In this document: positions 27,761 to 36,559 of the stretch, one piece after another | Numbering within the stretch: the stretch's first letter is position 1 | How the letters are laid out: each line of letters begins with the position of its first letter | NCBI GenBank assembly: GCA_002841375.1 | Contig: PGZO01000016.1 | Location: 22,646 to 86,645, forward strand | From: Firmicutes bacterium HGW-Firmicutes-7 | GTDB taxonomy: Bacteria > Bacillota > Clostridia > Lachnospirales > Vallitaleaceae | Reading direction: 5' to 3' | DNA length: 64,000 nucleotides | The notes under the pieces: model-generated | Told to the model about the DNA's origin: nothing | The model's database searches: none | The model's input: the letters and a program-made list of their open reading frames with translations, nothing else | Program-made: the position numbers and the translations under genes

Positions 27761-28588
27761 CTACCATAAGAAACATATTCCTATAGCCTTAGGCCCAAGA
27801 TGTGCCCCAATTACTGGACCTAGATCATCAATATTAATAACAGCTTGTGGAAACTTAATAGCAAGTATCCCCTTAATTTCTTTTGCCTCTTCAATATTTA
27901 ATATCTGACATATACTGATCATTTTTACATCTACTGGGATATTCCCAATCATCATATCGATTGCCCTACTTTTCCCTCTAGCCTTACCTACTGGAACAAG
28001 TTTCCCTTCTTTAAGCGCAATAATAGGTTTTATATTTAGAATCGAACCTATAAATGCTTGTACGTCCGTTAATCTCCCACCTTTTTTTAAATAATCTAAC
28101 GTATCTACGGTTAAGTTAATACTCATTCTTCTTTGATCTTCTTTAATTGTTTTTACAATTTGATCTCTTGTTTTCCCTAAATCTACTAATTCCTTAGCTC
28201 TCTCAACTAGAATTCTAAGGTTGGATGCAGTAGTTTCTGAATCAATTACTGAAATACGCCGCTCATCTACCATCTTTGCAGCAACAGATGCACTATTATA
28301 CGTACCGCTAAGCTTTGCTGAAATTACAATAGTAATAACTTCCTGGTCACAAGCAATTGCTTTTTCATAAACACTTTGAAATGCCTCTACTGATGGTTGC
28401 GATGTTGTTGGAAAATCCTCTGAAGTCTTTAAAGCCTCGAAAAACGACTCAAATTCTCCTGGAAATCCTTCATTAGTAACCTTGCCTTGAAAATATACCG
28501 ACAATGGCACCACTTCAATTTCTTTTTCTTTAGCAATTTCTCTTGGTAAATATGCTGTACTGTCTGTAACGATTTGAATATTTCCCAT
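27761..28588 (-). CDS. DegV-family fatty-acid-binding protein
   Basis: This 275-residue, two-domain DegV fold protein begins IQIVTDSTAYLPREIA, with TVISAKLSGTYNSA, VDTLDYLKKGGRLT, KPIIALKEGKLVPVGKARG and the C-terminal IGAHLGPKAIG. Such proteins bind a single fatty acid and feed it to a fatty acid kinase (FakB role in Gram-positives). No fakA is visible here. The gene stands alone between two copies of the palindromic repeat (27509 and 28634) and has its own terminator. RBS AAGGAG. Confidence 0.92.
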   Translation of the reverse strand: MGNIQIVTDSTAYLPREIAKEKEIEVVPLSVYFQGKVTNEGFPGEFESFFEALKTSEDFPTTSQPSVEAFQSVYEKAIACDQEVITIVISAKLSGTYNSASVAAKMVDERRISVIDSETTASNLRILVERAKELVDLGKTRDQIVKTIKEDQRRMSINLTVDTLDYLKKGGRLTDVQAFIGSILNIKPIIALKEGKLVPVGKARGKSRAIDMMIGNIPVDVKMISICQILNIEEAKEIKGILAIKFPQAVINIDDLGPVIGAHLGPKAIGICFLW

Positions 28589-28633
28589 GATATTTCTCCT
28601 TAATAATATTCTCTCCTAATATCAGCTTCTTCA

Positions 28634-28662
28634 AGGACAAAGGGGACTGTCCCCTTTGTCCT
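28634..28662. repeat. GGGGAC-N-GTCCCC palindrome, copy 2
   Basis: Arms AGGACAAAGGGGAC and GTCCCCTTTGTCCT, 14 bases each and perfect, surround a central T. It lies 46 bases upstream of the degV start, so it must be in the promoter or leader region. Confidence 0.9.
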
Positions 28663-28742
28663 ATCTTAGAGCACTCTTTTATACCAATTATAAAGTATTA
28701 TATCTTACTGTGCAAGAAATAATAGTTGATGTACAATGAAAA

Positions 28743-28762
28743 ACCTGCCGTTTTCGGCAGGT
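28743..28762 (-). terminator. Terminator of the GntR-FrlD operon
   Basis: ACCTGCCG-TTTT-CGGCAGGT forms a perfect 8-base-pair stem; on the minus strand it is followed by TTTTTC. It lies 15 bases past the GntR stop. Confidence 0.85.
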
Positions 28763-28777
28763 CTTATTATTATAAAC

Positions 28778-29509
28778 TTATTTATTAAAGCGTACTGTGT
28801 AGTTACATTTATCACCCCTAGTATAAGAACGTGAGAACTCTATGACACGCTCATTCTCATCATAACTCGTACATGAAAAGAGTAAAACTGACTTATCAGT
28901 CTCAAGATTCAACATCCTTGCATCATTTGGCTCAAGCTCTGCCAAATCAAGTGTTTGCCATGCACGTGTTAATTTAATTCCATAGAAATCATACACTTCA
29001 TACACGCTAAAAACTGATAGATCAATACCCACTAGCTTTGGAATGATATCGTATGGAATAAAGATCTCTTCAATAGAAATTGGTTCATTATCGGCATAAC
29101 AAAGTCGCTTAATATAGTGCACATCATCTTCTGGGCGAATGCCAAACATATGACTATACTTATCCCCTGCTTTGCGCGTAGTTTTTGTAAGTATCTTAAT
29201 TAAAGGACGTACATTTTTCTCCTGCATCGTTTGGGTAAAACCGCCAAGGCTATCTAAATCACGTTCAATTTTATTCCCTACAACATAGACACCTTTTCCT
29301 TGGACACGCTTTAACATTCCCTCTCCCACAAGCGCATCAATACCATTGCGTACAGTGAGTCGATTGATACCATAGGTCTCAGCAAGCTCATTTTCTGATG
29401 GGATGGCCGTCCCTGGCAAATATTCGCCCTCTTCTATTTTCGTTCTTACAACTTCGCGCAGTTGCAAATATATTGGTGTTTGATAAGTAATTACTCGTTC
29501 AGATGCCAC
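28778..29509 (-). CDS. GntR-family regulator with UTRA domain (FrlR-like), first of two
   Basis: The 243 residues have a winged helix at 10-75 (PIYLQLREVVRTKIEEGEYLPG, PSENELAETYGINRLTVRNGIDAL). A UTRA ligand-binding domain follows at about 95-240 with EEIFIPYDIIPKLVG and the end FSRSYTRGDKCNYTVRFNK. The start is GTG, preceded by AAGGAG. UTRA regulators normally sense a sugar phosphate, and in the frl operon of E. coli a similar protein (FrlR) is the last gene. Here it follows the FrlD-like kinase by 30 bases, the same arrangement. Its likely targets are the frl promoters described below. Confidence 0.9.
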   Translation of the reverse strand: MASERVITYQTPIYLQLREVVRTKIEEGEYLPGTAIPSENELAETYGINRLTVRNGIDALVGEGMLKRVQGKGVYVVGNKIERDLDSLGGFTQTMQEKNVRPLIKILTKTTRKAGDKYSHMFGIRPEDDVHYIKRLCYADNEPISIEEIFIPYDIIPKLVGIDLSVFSVYEVYDFYGIKLTRAWQTLDLAELEPNDARMLNLETDKSVLLFSCTSYDENERVIEFSRSYTRGDKCNYTVRFNK

Positions 29510-29538
29510 TTTAATTCATCTCCTTAAATTATTCATTA

Positions 29539-30324
29539 TTACCATGCGCCTTTGTATTGTAAAGTAATGCTACTAGATGAAGCACCCATTCTCATGCATT
29601 CCTCTAGCTCTTTTTTTTCAAAAATCCCGTGTAAAAACCCTGCAATATAGCTGTCTCCTGCGCCCATTGAATCCACGACTTCGCAAACAACAATTCCATA
29701 TGTAATAAATTTCGAACCATCATAAAGAATGCTTCCTTTTTCGCCTAAGGTAACAACTACAAGCTTTGGTCCTCGGGCATGCATAGCTTTCATAAATTCT
29801 CGAAGTTCTTCAGTATCTCCATCATCTGAAGCGAAAAATGCATAATCTACATTTCCAATTGCTACGTCAATAATATCATCCGATAACTTTGTTGCAAAAT
29901 CAAAAGCAATTGGTACATTTCGTTCCTTTATTTTATATAAGTCATATTCAATCATACCCCATAGTCCGGTTACAACGATATCATGACTACATAAAAAATC
30001 AATATCATCATCGCTTAATATAAATTGAGTCAATACACCTTCATCATAATCACCAAAAACACGTTCACCATTATGTAATTCCACATAAGTAATGGCCGTA
30101 CTGCCCTCTAATACACGTATATGAGAAGTATCAACCTTCTTTTCATTCAGCGCTTCTACCATTATTTCACCATACTTATCATTACCAACAACGCCAGTAT
30201 AAGAAGCTAACCCGCCCATGCGAACAACATAAACTGCCACATTGACTGGATTTCCACCTGGAAAAGCCTCCCCTAAATTTTTATATACATCCATACAATT
30301 ATCGCCAACTGCTGCTAATCTCAC
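29539..30324 (-). CDS. frlD: Fructoselysine 6-kinase, PfkB family
   Basis: I choose the GTG at 30324 (AAAGGAG, then 8-9 bases), giving 261 residues, matching the length I recall for E. coli FrlD. VRLAAVGDNCMDVYKNLG, AFPGGNPVNVAVYVVRMGG, TAITYVELHNGERVFGDYDEGV and the catalytic MGAGDSYIAGF are all FrlD-like. The enzyme phosphorylates fructoselysine on C6 before the FrlB deglycase splits it. It lies between two GntR genes. A second, more diverged FrlD homologue is at 35370. This copy has the canonical GGN sugar motif. Confidence 0.9.
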   Translation of the reverse strand: MRLAAVGDNCMDVYKNLGEAFPGGNPVNVAVYVVRMGGLASYTGVVGNDKYGEIMVEALNEKKVDTSHIRVLEGSTAITYVELHNGERVFGDYDEGVLTQFILSDDDIDFLCSHDIVVTGLWGMIEYDLYKIKERNVPIAFDFATKLSDDIIDVAIGNVDYAFFASDDGDTEELREFMKAMHARGPKLVVVTLGEKGSILYDGSKFITYGIVVCEVVDSMGAGDSYIAGFLHGIFEKKELEECMRMGASSSSITLQYKGAW

Positions 30325-30374
30325 TTTAAAATTCTCCTTTATGTCAAGTGTTAGCACTTCAACCAGCATTATAA

Positions 30375-31097
30375 TTACCGTATAAGAACGCTGGCGAAGC
30401 GTATATACTCAGAACGAGCAATACTACGGAAATACTCTATTGGCTCATTGTTTTCATCATTGACAACGCCCGTTTGATAAATAACAGGTGCGCCCTCCTC
30501 TATACCCAAAAGTGTAGCTTCATTCGCATCTGTATAAGTAATAGAGAGTTTTTCGTACCCTCTAACAAGACGAAGTCCAAATTCCTCTTCCAATATACCA
30601 TAAAGAGAGTTGACAGAAAAATCATAGTTTTCAATCCCCTGACACTTTTCCGCATCTATATAACTAGTTTCAATTAAGATCGGTACCTCGTCGACTCCTC
30701 GCACTCGCACCAATTCTATTATTTTATGCCCCAAAGGTAAATATAATTTCTTCGAAATTTGCTTGGTACTTTCAATTGTTTTAAGGGATACAACTCTGGC
30801 ATAAAGATTTTTTCCAGCCTCTTCCACAACTTGTGTAAAACTCTTCACATCTTGAAGGTTCCTTACAAGTTTAGGTGCTGCTACAAAAGTACCAGACCCC
30901 ATTTTATTATACAAAACACCCTCTGCCAATAGCCGATGAATTGCACTTCGCAATGTTGATCTATTAAATTCCCACATTTTACACATATCCCTCTCCGAAG
31001 GAAGTTTTTGGTGTGGTTGCATTTGATGTTCAATAATATAACACTCGATCTTTTCTACCGCTAAATCTCGTGGGCGGATTCGATATTTGTTCGCCAT
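30375..31097 (-). CDS. GntR-family regulator with UTRA domain, second of two
   Basis: The 240 residues show a winged helix at 5-75 (RPRDLAVEKIECYIIEHQMQ, PSERDMCKMWEFNRSTLRSA) and a UTRA domain to the end (YILETSYID-like strand, YEKLSITYTD, EYFRSIARSEYIRFASVLI). It is the first gene of the operon containing FrlD and the other GntR, with RBS AGGAGG. A promoter with TATACT lies at 31145-31174, covering a TGGTA-type repeat, so it may repress itself. Confidence 0.9.
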   Translation of the reverse strand: MANKYRIRPRDLAVEKIECYIIEHQMQPHQKLPSERDMCKMWEFNRSTLRSAIHRLLAEGVLYNKMGSGTFVAAPKLVRNLQDVKSFTQVVEEAGKNLYARVVSLKTIESTKQISKKLYLPLGHKIIELVRVRGVDEVPILIETSYIDAEKCQGIENYDFSVNSLYGILEEEFGLRLVRGYEKLSITYTDANEATLLGIEEGAPVIYQTGVVNDENNEPIEYFRSIARSEYIRFASVLIR

Positions 31098-31144
31098 GTC
31101 AGGGAACCTCCTGTTTCACGATTTACAAACCTTTTTATCCGCTT

Positions 31145-31174
31145 AGTATACCATATTATTCCATAGTGGTACAA
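31145..31174 (-). promoter_or_regulatory. Promoter of the GntR-FrlD-GntR operon with embedded TGGTA repeats
   Basis: On the minus strand TTGTAC and TATACT are separated by 18 bases. The spacer carries TACCA and TGGTA elements, which fit a GntR-UTRA operator. The start codon is 48 bases further. Confidence 0.6.
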
Positions 31175-31231
31175 GTACGATAGGTGTTTTATACTATTTT
31201 ATCAACCAAACTTCAATTTCTTTTTTTGTAA

Positions 31232-31278
31232 AATGCGCCCCAAAATTCAGAAGCTTAACTTCTCTCCTAGGACGCATT
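31232..31278 (-). terminator. Probable terminator after the FrlA-like gene
   Basis: An outer stem AATGCG/CGCATT encloses an inner AGAAG/CTTCT stem; on the minus strand it runs into TTTTAC. It lies 31 bases past the permease stop. The stem is imperfect. Confidence 0.5.
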
Positions 31279-31308
31279 AAACTGACTACTATTTATAATA
31301 AATTAAAT

Positions 31309-32688
<1,380 letters not shown>

Positions 32689-32792
32689 CTATTACTAGTT
32701 CAGTTCAACGCCTTTTATTACTTCCTGACCGCTCAGAAAACAATGCATTTAAAATACACAACATCAACAAATTTCCATACCACTTTATAGAT

Positions 32793-32821
32793 ATAATATC
32801 ACAATTTTACAACTCAGTCAA
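32793..32821 (-). promoter_or_regulatory. Sigma-A promoter for the FrlA-like permease
   Basis: TTGACT and TATTAT are spaced by 17 bases on the minus strand. Just after the -10, at the likely start of transcription, lies AGTGGTATGG, shared with sites at 36182 and 39240, which suggests control by the GntR-UTRA proteins. Confidence 0.75.
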
Positions 32822-33178
32822 TCACATACAAACAAAGTGTTAGAGATATTAAAAATTTTGTGCATTTTAACGAAATAAGCTCGTGTACTAATTAGATTTA
32901 ATTGGTATTTTGTGCTACTTGTATGCTATTTTTCTTTTCTTACGACATTTCGTTCCTATTTTTTCCAGTTTTATAGATAACATTTTATAAATAACATACC
33001 ATTTTATCGTGCATAAATGAGTTGTTCACAGAACCTCATTATTAATTCTCTCGATTATATCTACAAAATATCTTTAATTGACTTATAAGATTGTCGTTAA
33101 CATATAGAAGGTGGATTTCAATTAGAAAACCCACCCCCACAACCATATCACCAAAAGACTTCTTAGCCACTCTAACGG
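32822..33178. other. Gene-free stretch between the FrlA promoter and the YjbQ gene
   Basis: I see no gene or conserved RNA here. On the minus strand a weak hairpin at about 33111-33135, with pairing GGTGG/CCACC, may end the YjbQ operon. Confidence 0.4.
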
Positions 33179-33607
33179 TTATTCACCTACTATAGATATT
33201 GAGATGGTTCTTTTTGCAGGACCATCAAACTCACAAAAATAAACATCCTGTGCATCACCTTTTATGATTAATCCATTTAAAATTGAAAAATGACAGTGAT
33301 TACCGGTAATATGCGCTTTTATATGCCCAGTTGCATTCCCTGCTGTTGATCCATAATTCTTTAGCATACGCGCATGGCTATATGGATAGTCTTCTTGTAT
33401 GAGTCTTGATAAAAATGATTCTATATCGCTTTCGAGACATTCTAAAGATTCATTCACTGTAATCCCAGTGGTAGTATGTTTAGATATCACTGTTATTACG
33501 CCATTTTTGATTCCACTCTCTTCAACAGCTTTTTTTATCTGATCGCTAATAAGCAATAACTGATTGTATTTCGTAGTTAACATTGTAAACTCTGAATAAT
33601 TAACCAT
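33179..33607 (-). CDS. YjbQ-family (UPF0047) protein, short form
   Basis: The ATG at 33607 (MVNYSEFTMLTTKYNQ) is preferred: AAGGAG lies 9 bases upstream, inside an alternative longer start. The 142 residues carry the family signature SKHTTTGITVNESLE near 45-60, the conserved GHIKAHITGNHCHFSI and the ending EFDGPAKRTISISIVGE. YjbQ proteins have been linked to a minor thiamine-phosphate synthase activity, but their true role is unsettled. Here it is the last of four genes with FrlD2, FrlC and an amidohydrolase, an association worth noting. A second YjbQ lies at 47916. Confidence 0.85.
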   Translation of the reverse strand: MVNYSEFTMLTTKYNQLLLISDQIKKAVEESGIKNGVITVISKHTTTGITVNESLECLESDIESFLSRLIQEDYPYSHARMLKNYGSTAGNATGHIKAHITGNHCHFSILNGLIIKGDAQDVYFCEFDGPAKRTISISIVGE

Positions 33608-33620
33608 TTGATTCTTCTCC

Positions 33621-34469
33621 TTATAATCCACCTAAAAATTCAATTGCATTTCCTGAACGAATCAATTCCAGCGTGCTTTCTCTAAATCCCAATTCTTCAA
33701 TGGCCTGTGCCATGCGAATTTGTTCAAAACGTGGATTGTTACTACCAAACATTACTTGATGTCGAAGGCTACGGTCTATCCATGAACGAGGAATTTCCTG
33801 TGTAAAAATACGGGTGAAAAACTCTTTTGCATTATCAAAATACAACAGACCAGTATCCGCATATACATTAGGATATTTAACCATCAGCATGGATGTTTCC
33901 TGTACCCATGGCCAGCCAAAGTGCGCTAGGCATATACGAAGTTTTGGATGTTTTTCTGCTAATTCCTCAAATTCCAAAGGACGAGCATATTTAGATAATG
34001 TATGTGGTTCCCATGAAAGACCACTATGAAAAATAACAGGTCGATCATATTTTTCACAAATTTCATATAAAGGTTCTAAGTGTTCATCTGTTGGATAAAA
34101 GTGTTGACGTGACGGATGTAATTTCAATCCTTTAAGCTTCAAATCCCCAAATGCACGTTCAAGCTCATTTGTTGCATCTTTACGAAAAGGATCTACTGCC
34201 GCAAAGCCAATAAAACGATCCGGCGCCATGTCTACTAGCGTTTTTATTTCATCGTTGCTTACGATAACACCTTCACCTGTAGACGTATAGTCATGAGGCA
34301 ACAAACAAAGCTTGTCTAATTTGGCACAATGCATTTGATTAAAAATGTGCTCAAGAGGTGCAATGCCATTTAGATGAATATCAAGTGCGTTATGTCGAAG
34401 TTGTTCCTTTGTCTCATCGCCATTAATTGGTTCAAAAAAAGTAGGATGTACATGCATATCAATAAACAT
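33621..34469 (-). CDS. Amidohydrolase-2 family protein with a changed metal-site Asp
   Basis: The 282 residues match the ACMSD/Amidohydro_2 TIM barrel: MFIDMHVHPTF gives the HxH pair, KGLKLHPSRQ the next His region, PVIFHSG the third, and LRICLAHFGWPW the fourth. The usual GSDYP/GTD segment reads FGSNNPRFEQ; I checked the codons and the Asp is Asn. Loss of this residue may change activity or metal number. It follows the FrlC-like gene by 52 bases and precedes YjbQ, so it works in the same pathway. Substrate unknown. Confidence 0.8.
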   Translation of the reverse strand: MFIDMHVHPTFFEPINGDETKEQLRHNALDIHLNGIAPLEHIFNQMHCAKLDKLCLLPHDYTSTGEGVIVSNDEIKTLVDMAPDRFIGFAAVDPFRKDATNELERAFGDLKLKGLKLHPSRQHFYPTDEHLEPLYEICEKYDRPVIFHSGLSWEPHTLSKYARPLEFEELAEKHPKLRICLAHFGWPWVQETSMLMVKYPNVYADTGLLYFDNAKEFFTRIFTQEIPRSWIDRSLRHQVMFGSNNPRFEQIRMAQAIEELGFRESTLELIRSGNAIEFLGGL

Positions 34470-34521
34470 AAGAATATTCCCTTTCTCTCTATTATTGTAT
34501 TGTTCATATATACTTCTATTG

Positions 34522-35340
34522 TTACTTCATAAGCGCTCGCAAATTTTCAATCGCTCGACGTGCATAAAATCGAGGCTCATTGATATAATTTGTAACAAGC
34601 TCAATGGTTGCACTTCCTTCGTAGCGTATCTCCTTAAGCTCCTGAATCATTTCCTTTATAGGCAAGTTTCCTTCACCTGGTATCATATGTGTATCACTCT
34701 GCCCATCTCCATCAATAATATGTATATGGTACATTTTGTCCCCTAGTTTATCAAAGTATGCCATAATACTTTCATGCTGAACATATGGTGGTACAACATC
34801 ACACATGCCGACTAAATGAGATGAATTTATATGACGAAATACTTCTGCTAAGTCATTAGCACTCTTACATACATTACTCTCAAAAGGAGTAAGTGCCTCT
34901 AGTACTATTTTGTGATCAATTTTTTCTGCATACTCCGTAAGTTCTTTTATTGTCTTCAAAAGGCGTGTCCAAATTTCTTCTGTAGTTGCGAGATATCCAG
35001 CATTTGCTGAACTCATTAGCGTAAAGTCAGCACCCATTGCCTTTCCCATTTCCATACTAAGTTTTAAATAATCTATAGCATCCTTACGCATAGCTTCAGT
35101 ACCAATCATAAAATTATATGGATATGCATTATGCTCGGGTGTATAACCACGTACTGGTATTTCATATTTATCGATTAAATTTTGTATTATTTTCAAATCA
35201 CCCGCCTTCAAATCAGGGGCAAATGCATGCGGCCTTCCTCCCCAAAGCTCAATATAGTCATATCCAAAACGTTTTGCATCTATAAATGCGTGCTCTAACG
35301 GATTTCTTTGATAACCAGATGTAAACAATCCAATTTTCAT
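34522..35340 (-). CDS. frlC: Fructoselysine 3-epimerase, FrlC-like
   Basis: I use the ATG at 35340 (AAGGAGG just upstream) rather than a frame start 14 codons before; this gives 272 residues. MKIGLFTSGYQRNPLEHAF, ELWGGRPHAFAPDLKAGDL, GYTPEHNAYPYNFMIG, EALTPFESNVCKSANDL and VELVTNYINEPRFYARRAIE closely match what I recall of E. coli FrlC. The TIM-barrel epimerase interconverts psicoselysine and fructoselysine, with metal ligands Glu, Asp, His and Glu. It lies 29 bases after the FrlD2 gene. A diverged FrlC copy is at 39303. Confidence 0.92.
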   Translation of the reverse strand: MKIGLFTSGYQRNPLEHAFIDAKRFGYDYIELWGGRPHAFAPDLKAGDLKIIQNLIDKYEIPVRGYTPEHNAYPYNFMIGTEAMRKDAIDYLKLSMEMGKAMGADFTLMSSANAGYLATTEEIWTRLLKTIKELTEYAEKIDHKIVLEALTPFESNVCKSANDLAEVFRHINSSHLVGMCDVVPPYVQHESIMAYFDKLGDKMYHIHIIDGDGQSDTHMIPGEGNLPIKEMIQELKEIRYEGSATIELVTNYINEPRFYARRAIENLRALMK

Positions 35341-35369
35341 TTTAAAACCTCCTTTTAAAAATAAGGGCA

Positions 35370-36161
35370 TTATTTTACCCAAGGTTCAAATACACTAACT
35401 ACTTTGGCAGCAAGACATGCACCACTTTCAAGTGCTTTATCAATAGTATATTGATTTAATATGCCAAATAAAAAACCTGCAATAAAACTATCGCCTGCTC
35501 CTACCGTATTTACAACTGTTGATGGGAAAATTCCATATTCATAAAATTGTTTTCCATCCCATGCCAGGCTGCCTTTCTCACCAAAGGTCGCAATGGCAAT
35601 TTTCATACCACGACTAACCTTATCCTTTAAAAAATCTTCAATAAACGAATCTCGACTTTTATGATAGGAGTAAAACCCATAATCCACATATAAAAGCGTG
35701 CTTTCTACAAGTTCATGCGTCAATCGATCTGCATAATCAAAACTAACTGTTGCACCGAGTGCTTTTATCTTTGGTAGAACATTTTCTGCCTTACCCCATA
35801 GTGCCGTATGAACCAAATCATGATTTGCTGCAAAAACAATGTCATCATCATCAAAAATAATATTTTCTAAAACACCTTCTACATAATCTCCATGTACACG
35901 ATCAAGTCCCTTCATATCCATATATGTAATAGCAGTCATTCCTTCTGCTACCTTAAGATGGCTAATATCAAGTCCTTCATCTCGTAAGGTATCCATCATC
36001 CACTTTCCATAATAATCATTTCCAGTTGTACTGATAATAGATGTATCAAACCCTAGCTTTTTTAGATTGACACCTGTGTCAACTACATTTCCTGTTGGAT
36101 ACTGTATGCCCAAACGTTCATATAGGTCAATACAGTTGTCACCAATTACTGCTACTTTCAT
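35370..36161 (-). CDS. Second FrlD-like PfkB-family sugar kinase, diverged
   Basis: The 263 residues share FrlD features: MKVAVIGDNCIDLYERLG, AITYMDMKGLDRVHGDYVEGV and the catalytic VNTVGAGDSFIAGF. The substrate loop differs, however: PTGNVVDTGVNLKKLG replaces the PGGN-VNVAVY form of the copy at 29539. A changed substrate, for example another Amadori sugar, is likely but not shown. It leads the operon FrlD2-FrlC-amidohydrolase-YjbQ, RBS GGGAGG, driven by the promoter at 36247-36275. Confidence 0.85.
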   Translation of the reverse strand: MKVAVIGDNCIDLYERLGIQYPTGNVVDTGVNLKKLGFDTSIISTTGNDYYGKWMMDTLRDEGLDISHLKVAEGMTAITYMDMKGLDRVHGDYVEGVLENIIFDDDDIVFAANHDLVHTALWGKAENVLPKIKALGATVSFDYADRLTHELVESTLLYVDYGFYSYHKSRDSFIEDFLKDKVSRGMKIAIATFGEKGSLAWDGKQFYEYGIFPSTVVNTVGAGDSFIAGFLFGILNQYTIDKALESGACLAAKVVSVFEPWVK

Positions 36162-36231
36162 TCTTTAACCTCCCATTGTTAAGTGGTATGGGATAGCGCT
36201 TTTTCTATACATGTTAATTGTTTTCCGAACC

Positions 36232-36245
36232 AATTTGCGCAAATT
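36232..36245. promoter_or_regulatory. Perfect palindrome at the transcription start of the FrlD2 operon
   Basis: AATTTGCGCAAATT is a perfect 14-base palindrome located right after the -10 of the minus-strand promoter, where a repressor would block transcription. The regulator is not identified. Confidence 0.6.
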
Positions 36246-36246
36246 A

Positions 36247-36275
36247 AGTATAGCATCTCTAAAATATGGTGTCAA
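36247..36275 (-). promoter_or_regulatory. Sigma-A promoter of the FrlD2-FrlC operon
   Basis: TTGACA and TATACT are separated by 17 bases on the minus strand, an almost ideal sigma-A promoter. The first gene starts about 85 bases downstream. The leader contains AGTGGTATGG at 36182-36191. Confidence 0.82.
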
Positions 36276-36409
36276 CAGTGTTTCTCACTACTTTTTAACT
36301 CTATTTTCTAGATTATTCCTTTTATTTCTTTCCCTTTAATACTGCATATCTATAGAATATTCCCTAATTTTAGGGCTATATTAATTTATTTTAGTATATA
36401 AGAAAACAA

Positions 36410-36438
36410 TTGACTACATATTTATTATATGGTATATT
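36410..36438 (+). promoter_or_regulatory. Sigma-A promoter of the amidohydrolase-FrlB-FrlC2 operon
   Basis: TTGACT and TATATT are separated by 17 bases on the plus strand. The promoter is divergent from the one at 36247 and is followed by an inverted repeat at 36451-36465. Confidence 0.75.
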
Positions 36439-36450
36439 TACTTGTGAATT

Positions 36451-36465
36451 GGTATGAATTATACC
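36451..36465. promoter_or_regulatory. Probable GntR-UTRA operator
   Basis: GGTAT-GAATT-ATACC is an inverted repeat with perfect 5-base arms just past the predicted start site of the plus-strand promoter. It resembles HutC-type GntR sites. Related TGGTATG sites lie at 32776, 36182 and 39240. Confidence 0.6.
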
Positions 36466-36559
36466 CCTTCTTATATGCAACATCATCCAGCAAATCCAAC
36501 CACAGATAAAGGCCCACCGCAGCCTTTATCTATAAAATAACAGACTAAGGAGTATAAGG

